This document shows, piece by piece, positions 35,094 through 45,995 of a DNA stretch of 64,000 nucleotides. The notes beneath the pieces were generated by a model that saw only the letters and a list, made by a program, of their open reading frames with translations, was not told the DNA's origin and did no database searches. Numbering within the stretch: position 1 is the first letter of the stretch; each line of letters begins with the position of its first letter. The position numbers and the translations under genes were made by a program. Source of the stretch: Humulus lupulus (taxonomy: Eukaryota > Streptophyta > Magnoliopsida > Rosales > Cannabaceae); the NCBI RefSeq assembly GCF_963169125.1, contig NC_084801.1, positions 80,541,696-80,605,695 on the forward strand. Direction: 5' to 3'.

Positions 35094-35975
35094 ATGGCCA
35101 AGTTCATATGGGCTTCCTCTAGCAAGAAAGACTGCCTTTGGGTTAGATGGATCAACTCCATTTACCTTAAGGATCATAACATTTGGAGTATTCCTATGAA
35201 ACAAGATATGAGTTGGTATTTTAAGAAGCTACTAAGGCTTAGGCAAGTTACTGATGAAGCTGCTTTGAGACAAGCTGAAAAGGGAGGTAAATTTCGAGTT
35301 AAGCAATTTTATTCTTCTCTTGTTTCTGCTCAAAAAGTAGAGTATGCTGAGACAGTTTGGAATAAACTTCTTGTGCCCAAGCATAGGTTCATCTATTGGC
35401 AGATTTTTAATTCTCAACTGCTTACCAGAGATCACTTGAGCCGCTTCTTACCTATCCAATCTTCTTCATGCCCTGTTTGTGACTTTGATATTGAAACTCA
35501 CAGTCACCTATTCATGGAATGTATATTCTCAAGGAGGTTATTTGAGGAAGTTAGCAGCTGGTTGGGTGTTTTTATGTGGCCGAAGTCCTTCTTGGAGCTT
35601 CAGCATTGGTGTCTTTCAGCTGTTAGAGATTTGAAGTACCAAATTATAAATGCTGTACTTGCTGCAACTTTGTACTTTATTTGAAGAAATAGGAACAAGT
35701 GTATATTTGATTTTGTGTGTAATTCTGCTAGAAGTGTTAGCTTTGAAATTAGGAAAGTTGTTAAATGTAGAATCTTGGGTATGGGTCTTCATATCTTTAG
35801 CAAAAAAGACAGTTATTTGCTCAATGTTGTAGAGGGTTGGTAATTGTTTCTTTTGAGAGCTGTGGTTGTTTCTGCAGGCTGCGACTTTTTTGGTTAGTAG
35901 CTGTTGCTTATTTCCTTGTTTTGTAATTTGGTTGGTTTTTGAATGAAATTTATTCTCTTGTTCAAAAAAAAAAAA
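35094..35975 (+). pseudogene. 5'-truncated LINE: C-terminal zinc-finger part of a non-LTR reverse transcriptase
   Basis: A 196-codon open frame (35094-35684) matches the zf-RVT-type C-terminal part of plant LINE ORF2: W-rich WVRWINSIYLKDHNIWSI, FRVKQFYSSL, a VWNKLLVPKHRFIYWQIF block and the zinc motif CPVCDFDIETHSHLFMEC. A TGA at 35682 (from the usual Trp before RNRNK) ends the frame, but coding similarity goes on to about 35840. The unit ends in a 12-base poly(A) at 35964-35975, as expected for target-primed insertion. The reverse transcriptase and endonuclease parts are missing. No target duplication could be fixed in the A-rich flanks. Confidence 0.85.
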
Positions 35976-36124
35976 TGTTTATAATAAATAAAAAAATAAT
36001 AAACACAATTCATATTACAAATTTTTTTTTTTTGCAAAACAACCAAAGAAAAATTTAATATAAAAATAATATAAAAAATAAATAAGTTAAAAAAATAATA
36101 ATCAAATTACAAACACATACCCTT

Positions 36125-36730
36125 TGTTATCCAAAAAACAGACACATATGACGTGGCAGGTGATTTCTGAACACGTGGTTGACACCTGACAGAATTCTGT
36201 TAGAGTATCGATCAGTATGATATTGCAAGCATAACGGTTAAGTTTTTCTTACGACCAGCCTGGTTGTATACTCCGCATATTTCAAGATAATTTTGTAAAG
36301 ATCATAGTGAATCCCGAGATTGTCTCCAATAATTCATGATGATCCAATTAATTAGGAGAGAATATCTGTAACAAATTAATGTAATCTTCCTTGAGCCTAT
36401 AAATAGAGAAGGATAGTTCAAGGAGGGGACTTTTGGCTTTTTGATTACTTGAAAGTATAGATTTACGAGAGAATTAGAGCTAATACATTACGATGTATTG
36501 TTTATCCTTCAGAGGTTGGTGAAACTCATAGAACCCTAGTTCTTTGATCACTCATTTGAAACCCATATCAATAATAACTCAAGTGGACGTAGGTTATTAC
36601 CAGTTTCTGGGGCCGAACCACTATAAATTCTTGTGTGCATTACTGTTTTTGTCATTATATTCATTCCAACATATCTGTCCACATCAAGCATTTTCGACTC
36701 CGTGTCAGTTGACTAAAATCAGGGTCAACA
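36125..36730 (+). repeat. 5' LTR of el-2
   Basis: 606 bases, TGTTATC to GGTCAACA, TATA box at 36398-36405. The U3/R part differs clearly from el-1 (for example GAAAGTATAGATTTACGAGAG), so it marks a subfamily. A primer-site-like TGGTGCTTTTCATTGAGAGC follows at 36734. Confidence 0.92.
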
Positions 36731-36778
36731 TTCTGGTGCTTTTCATTGAGAGCTTGATACGATATTGTTAAAACAGTA

Positions 36779-39003
36779 ATGGCGAAAACCACAAAGAAGA
36801 CTGGGCAGGCGACTGGCGCTGCACCATCTCAACCGCCTCCTCCTCCAAACGTGACTGAAGATGAGCCACATTTGGAATTCGATGAGGAAGAACTGGATTC
36901 TGAGACGCTGAGGAATACCCTGGGGGTATTGCAGGATGAACTGGCCAATTTGAGGGCCAGCCGGGAAAGTACTGCTGAGATTATGGCGCGACAACAACAA
37001 GAAAATGAGCGACAGCGCTAGGAGTTGAGTGAGAGACAGGCGGAGATGGACCGTCGTCAGAGGGAGGCCATGGAAGCCCTCGAAGCAGCCCTACAGTTGG
37101 CTAGGAATCAGGCTGCACCTGCCTCACAGCCTGATCAACCTACAAATGGGCCACCCCAAAGGGGTCCCAACCCTAGCCCGCCGATCCAGCCCTTGAGCCC
37201 CTAGAGGCCCGAGCAGCCACCAATGCCTAAGGACGATGTCCCGCTAAGGGATCCTGAAGCGCAGCCTCCATCCCAGGCTGGTCGCGACATTCCCCCGCAG
37301 CCAAGGCAGAATATGGCCGGGCAGCAGCCTTGCAGTCCTAGACGCCATAGGGTCGAAGAGCCGAACCCACCGAGCAGAGGGCAGCGTCCTTCTGGTAACA
37401 GAAGGAACTCAGAGATAAGCTCTGCGGTCCGGGGTCCACGGCATGATAATGCATGGGGACCTATCGACCAATGCAGGCCACCCTCTAACGCTCGAGAAGT
37501 TCCAGCCCGAGGAGGCAACCGAGGGAACAATCGATCCCACCATAGCCAGTCGAGGTTCAGAGATGGCCATGGTTACAATGAGGCCGACTTAGGGAGAGGG
37601 AATGCCGGTCGGAGAAATGAAGATAGAGGTGGGGGCAGAAGCCCACCACCTAGAGAAGACCAACCCGAGAGACGTGACGCTGGGGGGCAACCCAGGCAAA
37701 ATAACGTCTTTAACCGGCTCGGAGCTAGCGAGCAGCGACAAAGAGACGAGGATTTAAGAGACGTACTCAACGATCGCCGGGAACGGCACGACGAGTACGT
37801 TCCCCCAGCACCAGAGGCCCCGGCGATTCCCGAAGCCGTGTAAGCCCAAATAGATGCCCTGAACTAGGCAGTATAACAGCTGGTCGGGGGAAAGACGTCT
37901 CATATCGAGTATGACAGGAGGAGAGGCACTCCTTTCGTTCAAATGATAGCTATGGCAGAAACTCCTAGGAAGTTTAAGATGCCCACGCTTCCAAACTTTG
38001 ACGGGTATGGTGACCCGGTATCTCATGTCAACAAGTTTGAGATACAGATGGACATTTAGAAAGTGTCCGAAGACGCTCGGTGCAGGATCTTTCCTGCAAC
38101 ACTTTCTGATGCTACACAGGAGTGGTTTTTCAAATTCCCTCCTGCAAGTATTGTTTCTTGGGAGATGTTCGTGAAAGAATTTTACGGACAATTCTATGCG
38201 GGTCGCGTGCACCCAACTGAGGCGAATCAGCTGGTCGAGATACGCTAGCAAGAAGGAGAGCCACTGAAGGATTATGTCCAGCGCTTCATGTGAGTAGCGG
38301 TTGGAGCCAAAACAGTGGGTGATGAGGGCAAGATGATGGCCCTAACTGCGGGAGTTAGGCGCCGTACGCCTTTATGGAGTAGCCTCAGAAAGCATGGAGT
38401 TAAAACTACTCAAGAATTTTTGGATCGAGCTGATCGCTACATCAAGCTCGAAGACGCCATCGCCAGTGAAGGAAAACCCCCAGGCAAGGATAAGGGGACT
38501 ACCGAACCCGCCAAAGCCGCCAATGGGTCAAAACCCAACGGCAACGGCAAAGGCAACGGGAACGACAATGGCAATGGTAAGAATGGGGGGAAACGACCGC
38601 ATAATGAGCCTTCCACCTCCGAGAATAAACGAGCCAAGGGCAATCGTTATGAACCACGGTTCACTAACTACACTGCCCTTGTCGAGTCTCGGGGAGAGGT
38701 TTATCAGGCCACGAGTTCTAGTGTGCCTTATAAAAAACCTGCTCCCATTCGAAAAGATATTTCGAAGAGAGACACTACCAAGTTCTGTCGTTATCATAAC
38801 GACTACGGACATGATACAAATGAGTGCAACCAGCTGAAGGAAGAAATCGAGTTCCTTATTAGACAAGGACACTTGAGAAGATATGTACGGGCCTCGGGAA
38901 ATTCCCAACGAGAGGCTCCAGGTGGCAACGAGCATGCGCTCGCACGCCAACACTCGCCACCTTTGCAGCCTGACCCCGTAGCTGGCACTTTACTCACCAT
39001 CTG
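36779..39003 (+). pseudogene. el-2 gag, broken
   Basis: Starts at the ATG at 36779 (MAKTTKKTGQATG). It has the same domain order as in el-1, with an added Gln/Glu/Arg-rich helix (ARQQQENERQR) absent from el-1. The Retrotrans_gag core is at about 37985-38450, a Lys/Gly/Asn-rich stretch near 38530, and the CRYHNDYGHDTNEC zinc motif near 38785. Stops at 37019, 37202, 37841, 37865, 37874, 38057, 38248 and 38291 disable the first two thirds. From 38315 the frame is open and continues into protease. The stops at 37841 and 37865 coincide with those of el-1. Confidence 0.9.
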
Positions 39004-39709
39004 CGGAGGCCCGCACCTCGCGGGAAGCAGTGGAAAGGCGAGGGAACGATATGCTCAGACCCTATGTCATGACCAGGACATTGAGATGATGACTGTGGAG
39101 GACAGGGCATCAAAGAAGGCTCGGTCAGAGGATGGTGAGATAACCTTCTCTGATAGCGACGCCCAGCATGTCCGGTTCCCACATTCCGATCCGCTGGTCG
39201 TGGACGTTCAAATCGCCAACATGATGGTGAAGAGAGTACTAGTTGATACGGGAAGTTCAGTAAACATCCTGTACAAATCTTCGCTGGAACGCATGAAGTT
39301 GTCCGTTAAGGACTTGGAGCCCTGCAACCAAACGATTTACGGCTTCTCTGGTGAAGGACTCGCCCCAGCAGGGTCAATCAGACTTCCAATAACAGCAGGA
39401 ACAACGCCCGCTACCAGGACATTACTCGCTACTTTTATAGTAGTCGACTGTCCTTCGGCGTACAATGCTGTCATTGGAAGGCCCATACCGGTTGACCTTC
39501 GAGCCGTCACCTTAGTATGGCACTTGGCCATGAAATTCCCAACAGACGCAGGGGTAGGACGCGTGTTGGGAAATCAAAGGGAAGCAAGGGAGTGCTACAA
39601 CGCCTCAGTCACAAAGGCGAAGAAGGGAACGTCGAAAAGCACTCCCCCAGATAGGTTGCAGATGGCTATCGATACACAAGCCCAATCCGGTGATGGAGTC
39701 ACCAAATAG
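39004..39709 (+). pseudogene. el-2 aspartic protease region
   Basis: This part of the open frame carries the full protease signature VKRVLVDTGSSVNILYKSSL (catalytic DTG at 39245-39253) and the later hydrophobic block FIVVDCPSAYNAVIGRP. It is in frame with the end of gag. The frame ends at TAG 39707-39709, at exactly the same codon as in el-1, just before the spacer to RT. On its own the domain looks intact; the polyprotein around it is not. Confidence 0.88.
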
Positions 39710-41755
39710 GGTGTTGCCCAAAGGGAGGATAGGGATTTGGATCCTCGCTTTGGAGATTTTGAGGAAGATGCTGGACCCGTCGATGACCTGGAAGAGGTCC
39801 AACTTGACGAAATAGACCCGACCAGAGTTGTAAAGGTCGGGAAAAATTTAGGAGCAACAACAAAGCATGCACTGGTGGAGTTTTTGCGAAAGAACCAGGA
39901 AGTTTTTGCCAGGTCATACAAAGATATGGCTGGGATAGATCCTGCAGTTATCAGCCATGTCCTGAACGTTGACAAGAGTTTTCCACCCGTGCAACAGAAA
40001 AGAAGGCTGCTCGATAAGGATAGATCGAAAGCCTTAAAGGAGGAAGTCGAAAGACTGAAGGAGAATGAGTTCATCAGGGTGGCGTTTTATCCATCGTGGG
40101 TCTTTAATCCAGTACTGGTTCCTAAGCCTAATGACAAATGGCGAACCTGTGTGGATTTCACAGACCTTAATAAAGCCTGCCCAAAAGACTGCTTCCCACT
40201 CCCAAGGATCGACCAGCTGGTCGATGCAACTGCGAGACATGAGATCCTCTCCTTCATGGATGCATACTCAGGATACAATCAGATCAGTATGCATCCCCCT
40301 GACGAGGATCACACTAGCTTTCGGACCGATACAGGGTTGTACTGTTATAAAGTAATGCCATTCAGACTGAAAAACGCTGGTGCGACTTACCAGCGATTGG
40401 TTAACCACATGTTTAAGGAGTTAATTGGAGTAAACATGGAGGTGTACGTGGACGACATGCTAGTGAAGTCAAAAAAGGCAGAAGGACATGTAAAGGATTT
40501 ACAAGAGTGTTTCAACGTGCTGAACAAATATCAGATGAAGTTAAATCCTCTCAAATGTTCCTTCGGAGTAGGATTAGGGAAATTTTTGGGGTTTATTGTT
40601 AATTCAAGAGGGATCGAGGCCAACCCCGACAAGATCAAAGCCCTGATCGACATGAAATCACCGATGAAAATCAAGGATGTGCAAAGTTTAATTGGAAGAA
40701 TTGCTGCACTAAGTAGATTCATTTCCAAGTCGACGAATAAATGCGTCCCTTTCTTTAATCTACTTAGAGGCAACAAGAAGTTCGAATGGACCGGAGACTG
40801 CGAGCAGGCTTTCCAAGCCTTAAAGGCCCACATGGCACAACCTCCTGTCCTATCAAAGCCCATAGACAGAGAAACTTTGTTCATTTACTTGGCGATCACC
40901 GAGTTTGCTGCTAGTGCGGTACTAGTCCGAGAAGAAGAAGGCGTACAAAAGGCGGTTTACTATGTAAGCAAGAGGTTAATCGGGGCCGAATTGAGGTATC
41001 TTCCCATCGAAAGATTAGCCTATTGCTTAATCTTGGCCTCAAGGAAGTTACGTCCTTACTTCCAAGCCCATCCCATCACAGTCTTAACTGACCAGCCCCT
41101 CTGGCAAGTTCTGCAAAAGCCAGAGGCAGCTGGACGCTTATTAAAATGGGCGGTCGAACTTGGGCAGTTCGATATCACATATTCACTGCGAGCAGCAGTA
41201 AAAGGGCAAGTCTTGGCTGACCTTATCGCTGAATTCACTGAGCTCCCAAACAATGAGTGGTGCGAGAAACCTAGTGCGCCTGAGCCGCAAGTCGAAGTTC
41301 CTTCGTGGAAGTTATTCACGGACGGATCATCCAATGAATCTCACGCAGGAGCAGGAGTGATATTGATAACGCCAGAAGAGCATCGATTTCACTGCGCTGT
41401 TAGGTTCGATTTCACCGCGTCAAACAATGAGGCCGAATATGAAGCACTCCTCGCAGGACTAAGGTTAGCCAAAGACATGAGTATAAAAGTGCTTGATATC
41501 TATAGTGATTCATAGCTGGTAGTGAATCAGGTCTTAGGGGAGTATCAAGCACGGGGCCTCAAAATGGTGGCCTACTTAAACAAAACTAGAGATTTGTTGG
41601 CGCAATTCGAGAAGTATACCCTCCAGCAAATTCCCTGAGATCAGAATTCAAACGCAGATGCTTTAGCCAAACTCGCGAGTGCAAAAGACGCTACCACTTT
41701 AAATATAGTGCTGGTAGAGAGATTATGCGAGCCGAGCATACGAGCAGACAAAACC
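39710..41755 (+). pseudogene. el-2 reverse transcriptase and dual RNase H
   Basis: Open from 39737 to 41515. RT motifs: KWRTCVDFTDLNKACPKD, LPRIDQLVD, SFMDAYSGYNQISM, CYKVMPFRLKNAGATYQRL (the usual FGL is FRL here) and YVDD at 40445-40456. Next come the first RNase H (FEWTGDCEQAF ... LAITEFAASAVLV, lacking the normal catalytic Asp, as in other Tat elements) and the second, archaeal-like RNase H (KLFTDGSSNESHAGAGVIL ... NNEAEYEALLAGL ... YSDS). TAG at 41513 replaces the Gln of SDSQL, and another stop is near 41636. Cut at 41755 by solo LTR D. Confidence 0.9.
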
Positions 41756-44047
41756 TGTAACGCCCTACTACCTTAGAGCCGTTACTTAGTGAGTTTAAAT
41801 TAGAAATCGTGCTTTTGACTGACTCTAAGTGGTTTCTAAAACCAAAAGTGTGGATAAATCAGAATTTAAGGCTGTACTCTTTGAAAATGTTTAACTTCAT
41901 TAAAACGTTAAATATAAAGCATCTGGGATCCCAAAATAAGGTTTACAAAATATTTACAACTCAAAAATAGGTTTACACTTGATCAGTTATCAAAAGAATG
42001 ATTTAATACAGCCATATACAAAATGCCCCCAACCAAAGCAGTCGGGCAGGCCGAACATGTACGCGCCGCTCCCACGCTCTCCATACTCATGGCCGGTTGA
42101 CTGACTCCTTGCTTTTACCTGCCACACGGAGCACCCGTGAGCTGAAGCCCAGCAAGAAAACCCAAATAGCACATAACATGTGCAAATAATATCGCTGGCA
42201 TAATTCACTGATAAATAAGAAAATCATCAATTTAAACAAGCACGGCCATGCCGCCCCAGAGGCCTTACCAAAGCTTGGGGTCTCGGTCATTACCGTAGGA
42301 TAACTCATGTATCCCTTGGGTCCCACCCTCGCTTTAGCATCCCATGTGCTGAGCGTTGCTTCCGGCCCCACTGCCGTACCCGGCCCTTGCCGCTCTCGGC
42401 CTTGCCGTTCATTCAATTACAATCACACATATCATACATTATGAAATAACCATTCAAACATACAATAGTTTATCTAAGATTACACATTTCCACACAATAC
42501 AAACTAGGGCCGTGCCCAGCAATCACACAGTGGGGCCATGCCCTAAACTCGGGTGTTACGGTTTTCTTACCTTTAGATTCAGTAGCCTTGATCAACCGGA
42601 CTCCTTGAGCACGATCCTACCCGAGCCCTAGCGCTTACCTAAGCAAAATCCACAAGTCAAAGTCATCACCAATCCTCAAGTCCAAAACCTAGTCTCGGGA
42701 CTAATCCCAAGCCCCCGGGAAGTCCTAGATCCCCAAAACAAAGTGGCGGAATCGAGCCCCGAACCCTAGGTCAAAATCCCTTCACAAAAGCCCAAAAATC
42801 CCCTCTGTGAACAGTGCAGCGCTACAGCGCTCAAAAGGTAGCGCTGTAGCGCTACAAGCAGAACCAGCCACACCAGACAGGGGCTAGCGCTACAGCGCCC
42901 CCTGCCTAGCGCTGTAGCGCTAGTTGCAGCACAGAAAAACCAAAAATCGCATCTTGCGATTTTCTTCCCCCATTTCGAACCCAAACTTGTCCAACTCTTT
43001 CCCAAGCCCAAAAACAAACATATATACACCACACACTCATCCCAAGCACCCCAAGAACTCAATCCCAAGCTCAAGCAACCCACAACTCAAAATCTAACCC
43101 AATGAACCCCAAAACCAGAAAAATCAATCAAACAACAAGGATAGGGTCTTAGAAATCATACCGTGGGTGGAATTTCGACCTTGAACTGAACCCTAGACCT
43201 CCTTGGCTTGCACCTTCACAACCTTGACCTGTTTTCCCCAAAAACCCCATCCATTTAGCTCAAAAACACAGTTCAAAACCAGCAAAACCCTAAAACCGAA
43301 AACCTCAAGAACTTACCTCAATCTCAGATTTGATCTTGCTAATCCCTTGCAATTCCACAAACCTAGCTTACCACTGAGCTTCACCTCAAGAAAATCAAAG
43401 AAGAAGGGTGGGAGAACCACAAACCAAATCTTCCAAGCCAACCCTTCAGCTTTCCCTCTCTTCCTTTTCTCTTCTTTCTTTCTTTCTTTTCAGCTTATAA
43501 TTTTCTCTACTAAATCCACTAAGTATAAAGGCCTTCTTTATTTTATCTCTTGCAAGCCTAATGACCAAAATACCCTCTCTTACAAATTCTAAGCCTTTAT
43601 GTCCATAAAGGGCATTTTAGTCATAATACCCAAATTCCCACTAATTCCTCAAGTGTTCCTAATTATTCCCGTTCGCTACCCAATGCCTAATAAATCACCA
43701 AATACATTCCCAAATTCTCGATTAACTCCCCAGGCTTAACCCAAGCCTGGTACAGGTTCCCGCTTTGACTTTCCGCTAACCCGCTCGTTCTAGGATCGTC
43801 TCGAGTCATAGATCACAGGTATCAACATAAACATGCCCAACATGGCCAAATTACAAATATGCTCAATCAGGTCTACATGCATATTAATTCTCATAATCAT
43901 GCACCACAATTAATCACATAATCATAAAACGTGCACTAAATCATAATCATGCATAAAACCCATTAAGACCCACACAGAATTCCATTATGCCCTCCAGGCA
44001 CGCTATCTCAGGCCCTAAGCCTTAATACCGAATTTGGGGTCGTTACA
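41756..44047 (-). mobile_element. Solo LTR D, Tekay/Del-like, inside el-2 pol
   Basis: 2292 bases from TGTAACG to CGTTACA (plus-strand reading) with perfect target duplication AAACC (41751-41755 and 44048-44052). Its orientation is opposite to el-2. It is the most diverged of the four solo LTRs, especially in its palindromic island. The insertion point is only 52 bases from that of LTR B in the equivalent place of el-1. Confidence 0.93.
42818..42922. repeat. Paired perfect 14-base inverted repeats in LTR D
   Basis: AGCGCTACAGCGCT (42818-42831) faces AGCGCTGTAGCGCT (42840-42853) across 8 bases. TAGCGCTACAGCGC (42885-42898) faces GCGCTGTAGCGCTA (42909-42922) across 10 bases. The layout (two hairpins, similar spacing, same place in the LTR) equals that of LTRs A and C, but the CCGCGG core is replaced by AGCGCT-type sequence. 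Confidence 0.9.
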
Positions 44048-45306
44048 AAACCAATATGGAGATTCGAATGGAGGATACATGGATGGCACCGTACTTGGAG
44101 TATCTCACGAATGGTGTACTACCAGCAGATAGGAACAAAGCCAGAACTCTTCAGAGACAGGCTGCTAGGTATATACTGGTCAATGGTGTTCTTTACCGAA
44201 GATGATACTCCATGCCACTGCTCAGATGCATTACACCAGAAAAGGCTAAAGAACTAATGAGGGAAGTACATGAAGGCTTCTGTGGGGACCACACTGGGGG
44301 GCAGAGCTTATCAAAAAAGATTCTGAGGCAGGGTTATTTTTGGCCAACTATGAATGAAGACTCAATGGAGTTTGTGCGAAAATGCGATAAGTGCCAAAGA
44401 TTTTCCAAGATCCCACATGTAGCTCCCAACGAGTTAAAGTAGATGCAGAGTCCTTGGCCTTTCACAGTATGGGGGATAGACTTGACTGGATCCTTGCCAA
44501 CAGGAAAGGGTGGAGTAAAATACGCAGTCGACTACTTCACCAAGTGGGCTGAAGCTGAGCCACTCGCTATAATAACGACCAAGAAAGTTCTTGACTTTGT
44601 CATCAAGAACATTGTTTGCCGGTATGGTTTGCCTCGGAAAATTGTCTCAGACAACGGCACCTAGTTTGACAGTGACTTATTCACAGACTTCTGCGAAAGG
44701 CATGGAATCGTCAAAAGCTTTTCTTCAGTCGCACATCCACAAGCAAATGGGCAAGTCGAAGCAGTGAATAAAACACTTAAAGATACCCTGAAGAAAAGGC
44801 TCGAAGACGCTAAAGGAGCATGGCCAGAACAGCTGCCTGAAGTACTCTGGTCGTATAGAACTTCTCGTCGAACAGCGACAGGTCATACCCCGTTTTTCTT
44901 GGCGTGCGGGTATGAAGCTATGTTGCCAGTAGAGTTAGATCCGCCCTCACATCGAAGGATCACATACGACCAAAACCAGAATAGCCAATTGATGATGGAG
45001 TCCCTAGACTCACTTGAAGAAAAACGGGAAAGAGCCCAGCTCCGAGTAGTTGCGTACCAGCAAAAAGTCGCCCGGTATTTTAACTCAAAGGTGAAAGAAA
45101 GAAAATTCAACGTCGGAGACCTAGTACTTCGATGAGTATTCTTATACACCCGCGACCCAACTGCTGGAGTACTCGGACCAAACTGAGAAGGACCTTACCA
45201 GATTGAAGAAGTCCTTCATCCAGGCACCTACAAGGTTGCACGCTTAAATGGAGATCTCGTTCCACGCTATTGGAACGGAGAACACCTGCGCAAGTATTAT
45301 CAATAA
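44048..45306 (+). pseudogene. el-2 integrase, broken
   Basis: Integrase continues after LTR D: the zinc finger EVHEGFCGDHTGG ... CDKCQRF (44266-44400), FTVWGIDLTGSLPTGKGG (about 44463), VSDNGT (44647) followed by a TAG, HPQANGQVEAVNKTLK with the last acidic residue (about 44735), and the C-terminal GDLVLR ... DPTAGVLGPN ... YWNGEHLRKYYQ with the natural stop at 45304-45306. Stops at 44206, 44440, 44662, 45133 and 45184 break it. Two codons between YAV and DYFTK are missing relative to el-3. Most stops fit C-to-T changes of CAG, CGA or TGG. Confidence 0.9.
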
Positions 45307-45995
45307 ACAGTCCTTTTTAAAGGACTGGCTTGTATTAATTTTTACTTTTTACAAGTTTTGAAAAAGGGTTAGCCATGTTATATGGCTAATCGCTTATAAG
45401 TGTAAGATCTTTTCAAGATCACTCGTAAAGACATGTTTAGTCCATTTTTAATACGAGAATTATAAGGGACTGTGCGCAGCCAGTCATTCTTGCCAACCTT
45501 TGTAAATTTTTTTTTACAAGTATTTGTTCATTACGTGTGTTGTTTTGCTGTATTATAAGTATTGCATTTCCTACCGAGCAGTAATGTTCGTACAGGTCGT
45601 GCTCAAGGCAAGTGACCAAGGACCTAAAACTCCTCGGTCACTTGGGGGGCATATAAGGTACATCGATAGCAAAGCATACCAAGAGGTATGTAAATACATG
45701 AACAAAATGAGTGAAAGCATGCTACGGTACTTAGAGTATTTTTTAAAATTTATATTTTGTTAAATCAAGCCAAAGTACTATGCTAAGTTCGGTCATGCGA
45801 ACAGATGTTATAATAAGCAAAAATATTATAATGTCAAAAAGAATTCTCTTACACCGCAAGAAGTATTGCTTGGATGTAATTGTTTAAAGTAAAAGGAAAG
45901 TATGCTGCCCATGCAGCAAAATTAAAAATAAAATATAGTCTTTACATCACGACCCATGGGTCGTATAATCAAAGAAAAGAAAAAGAATAAAAACT
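45307..45995. other. Non-coding spacer of el-2 between integrase and antisense gene
   Basis: Equivalent to 15447-16137 of el-1 and highly similar to it; no protein seen. The conservation is that expected of two members of one family. Confidence 0.6.
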
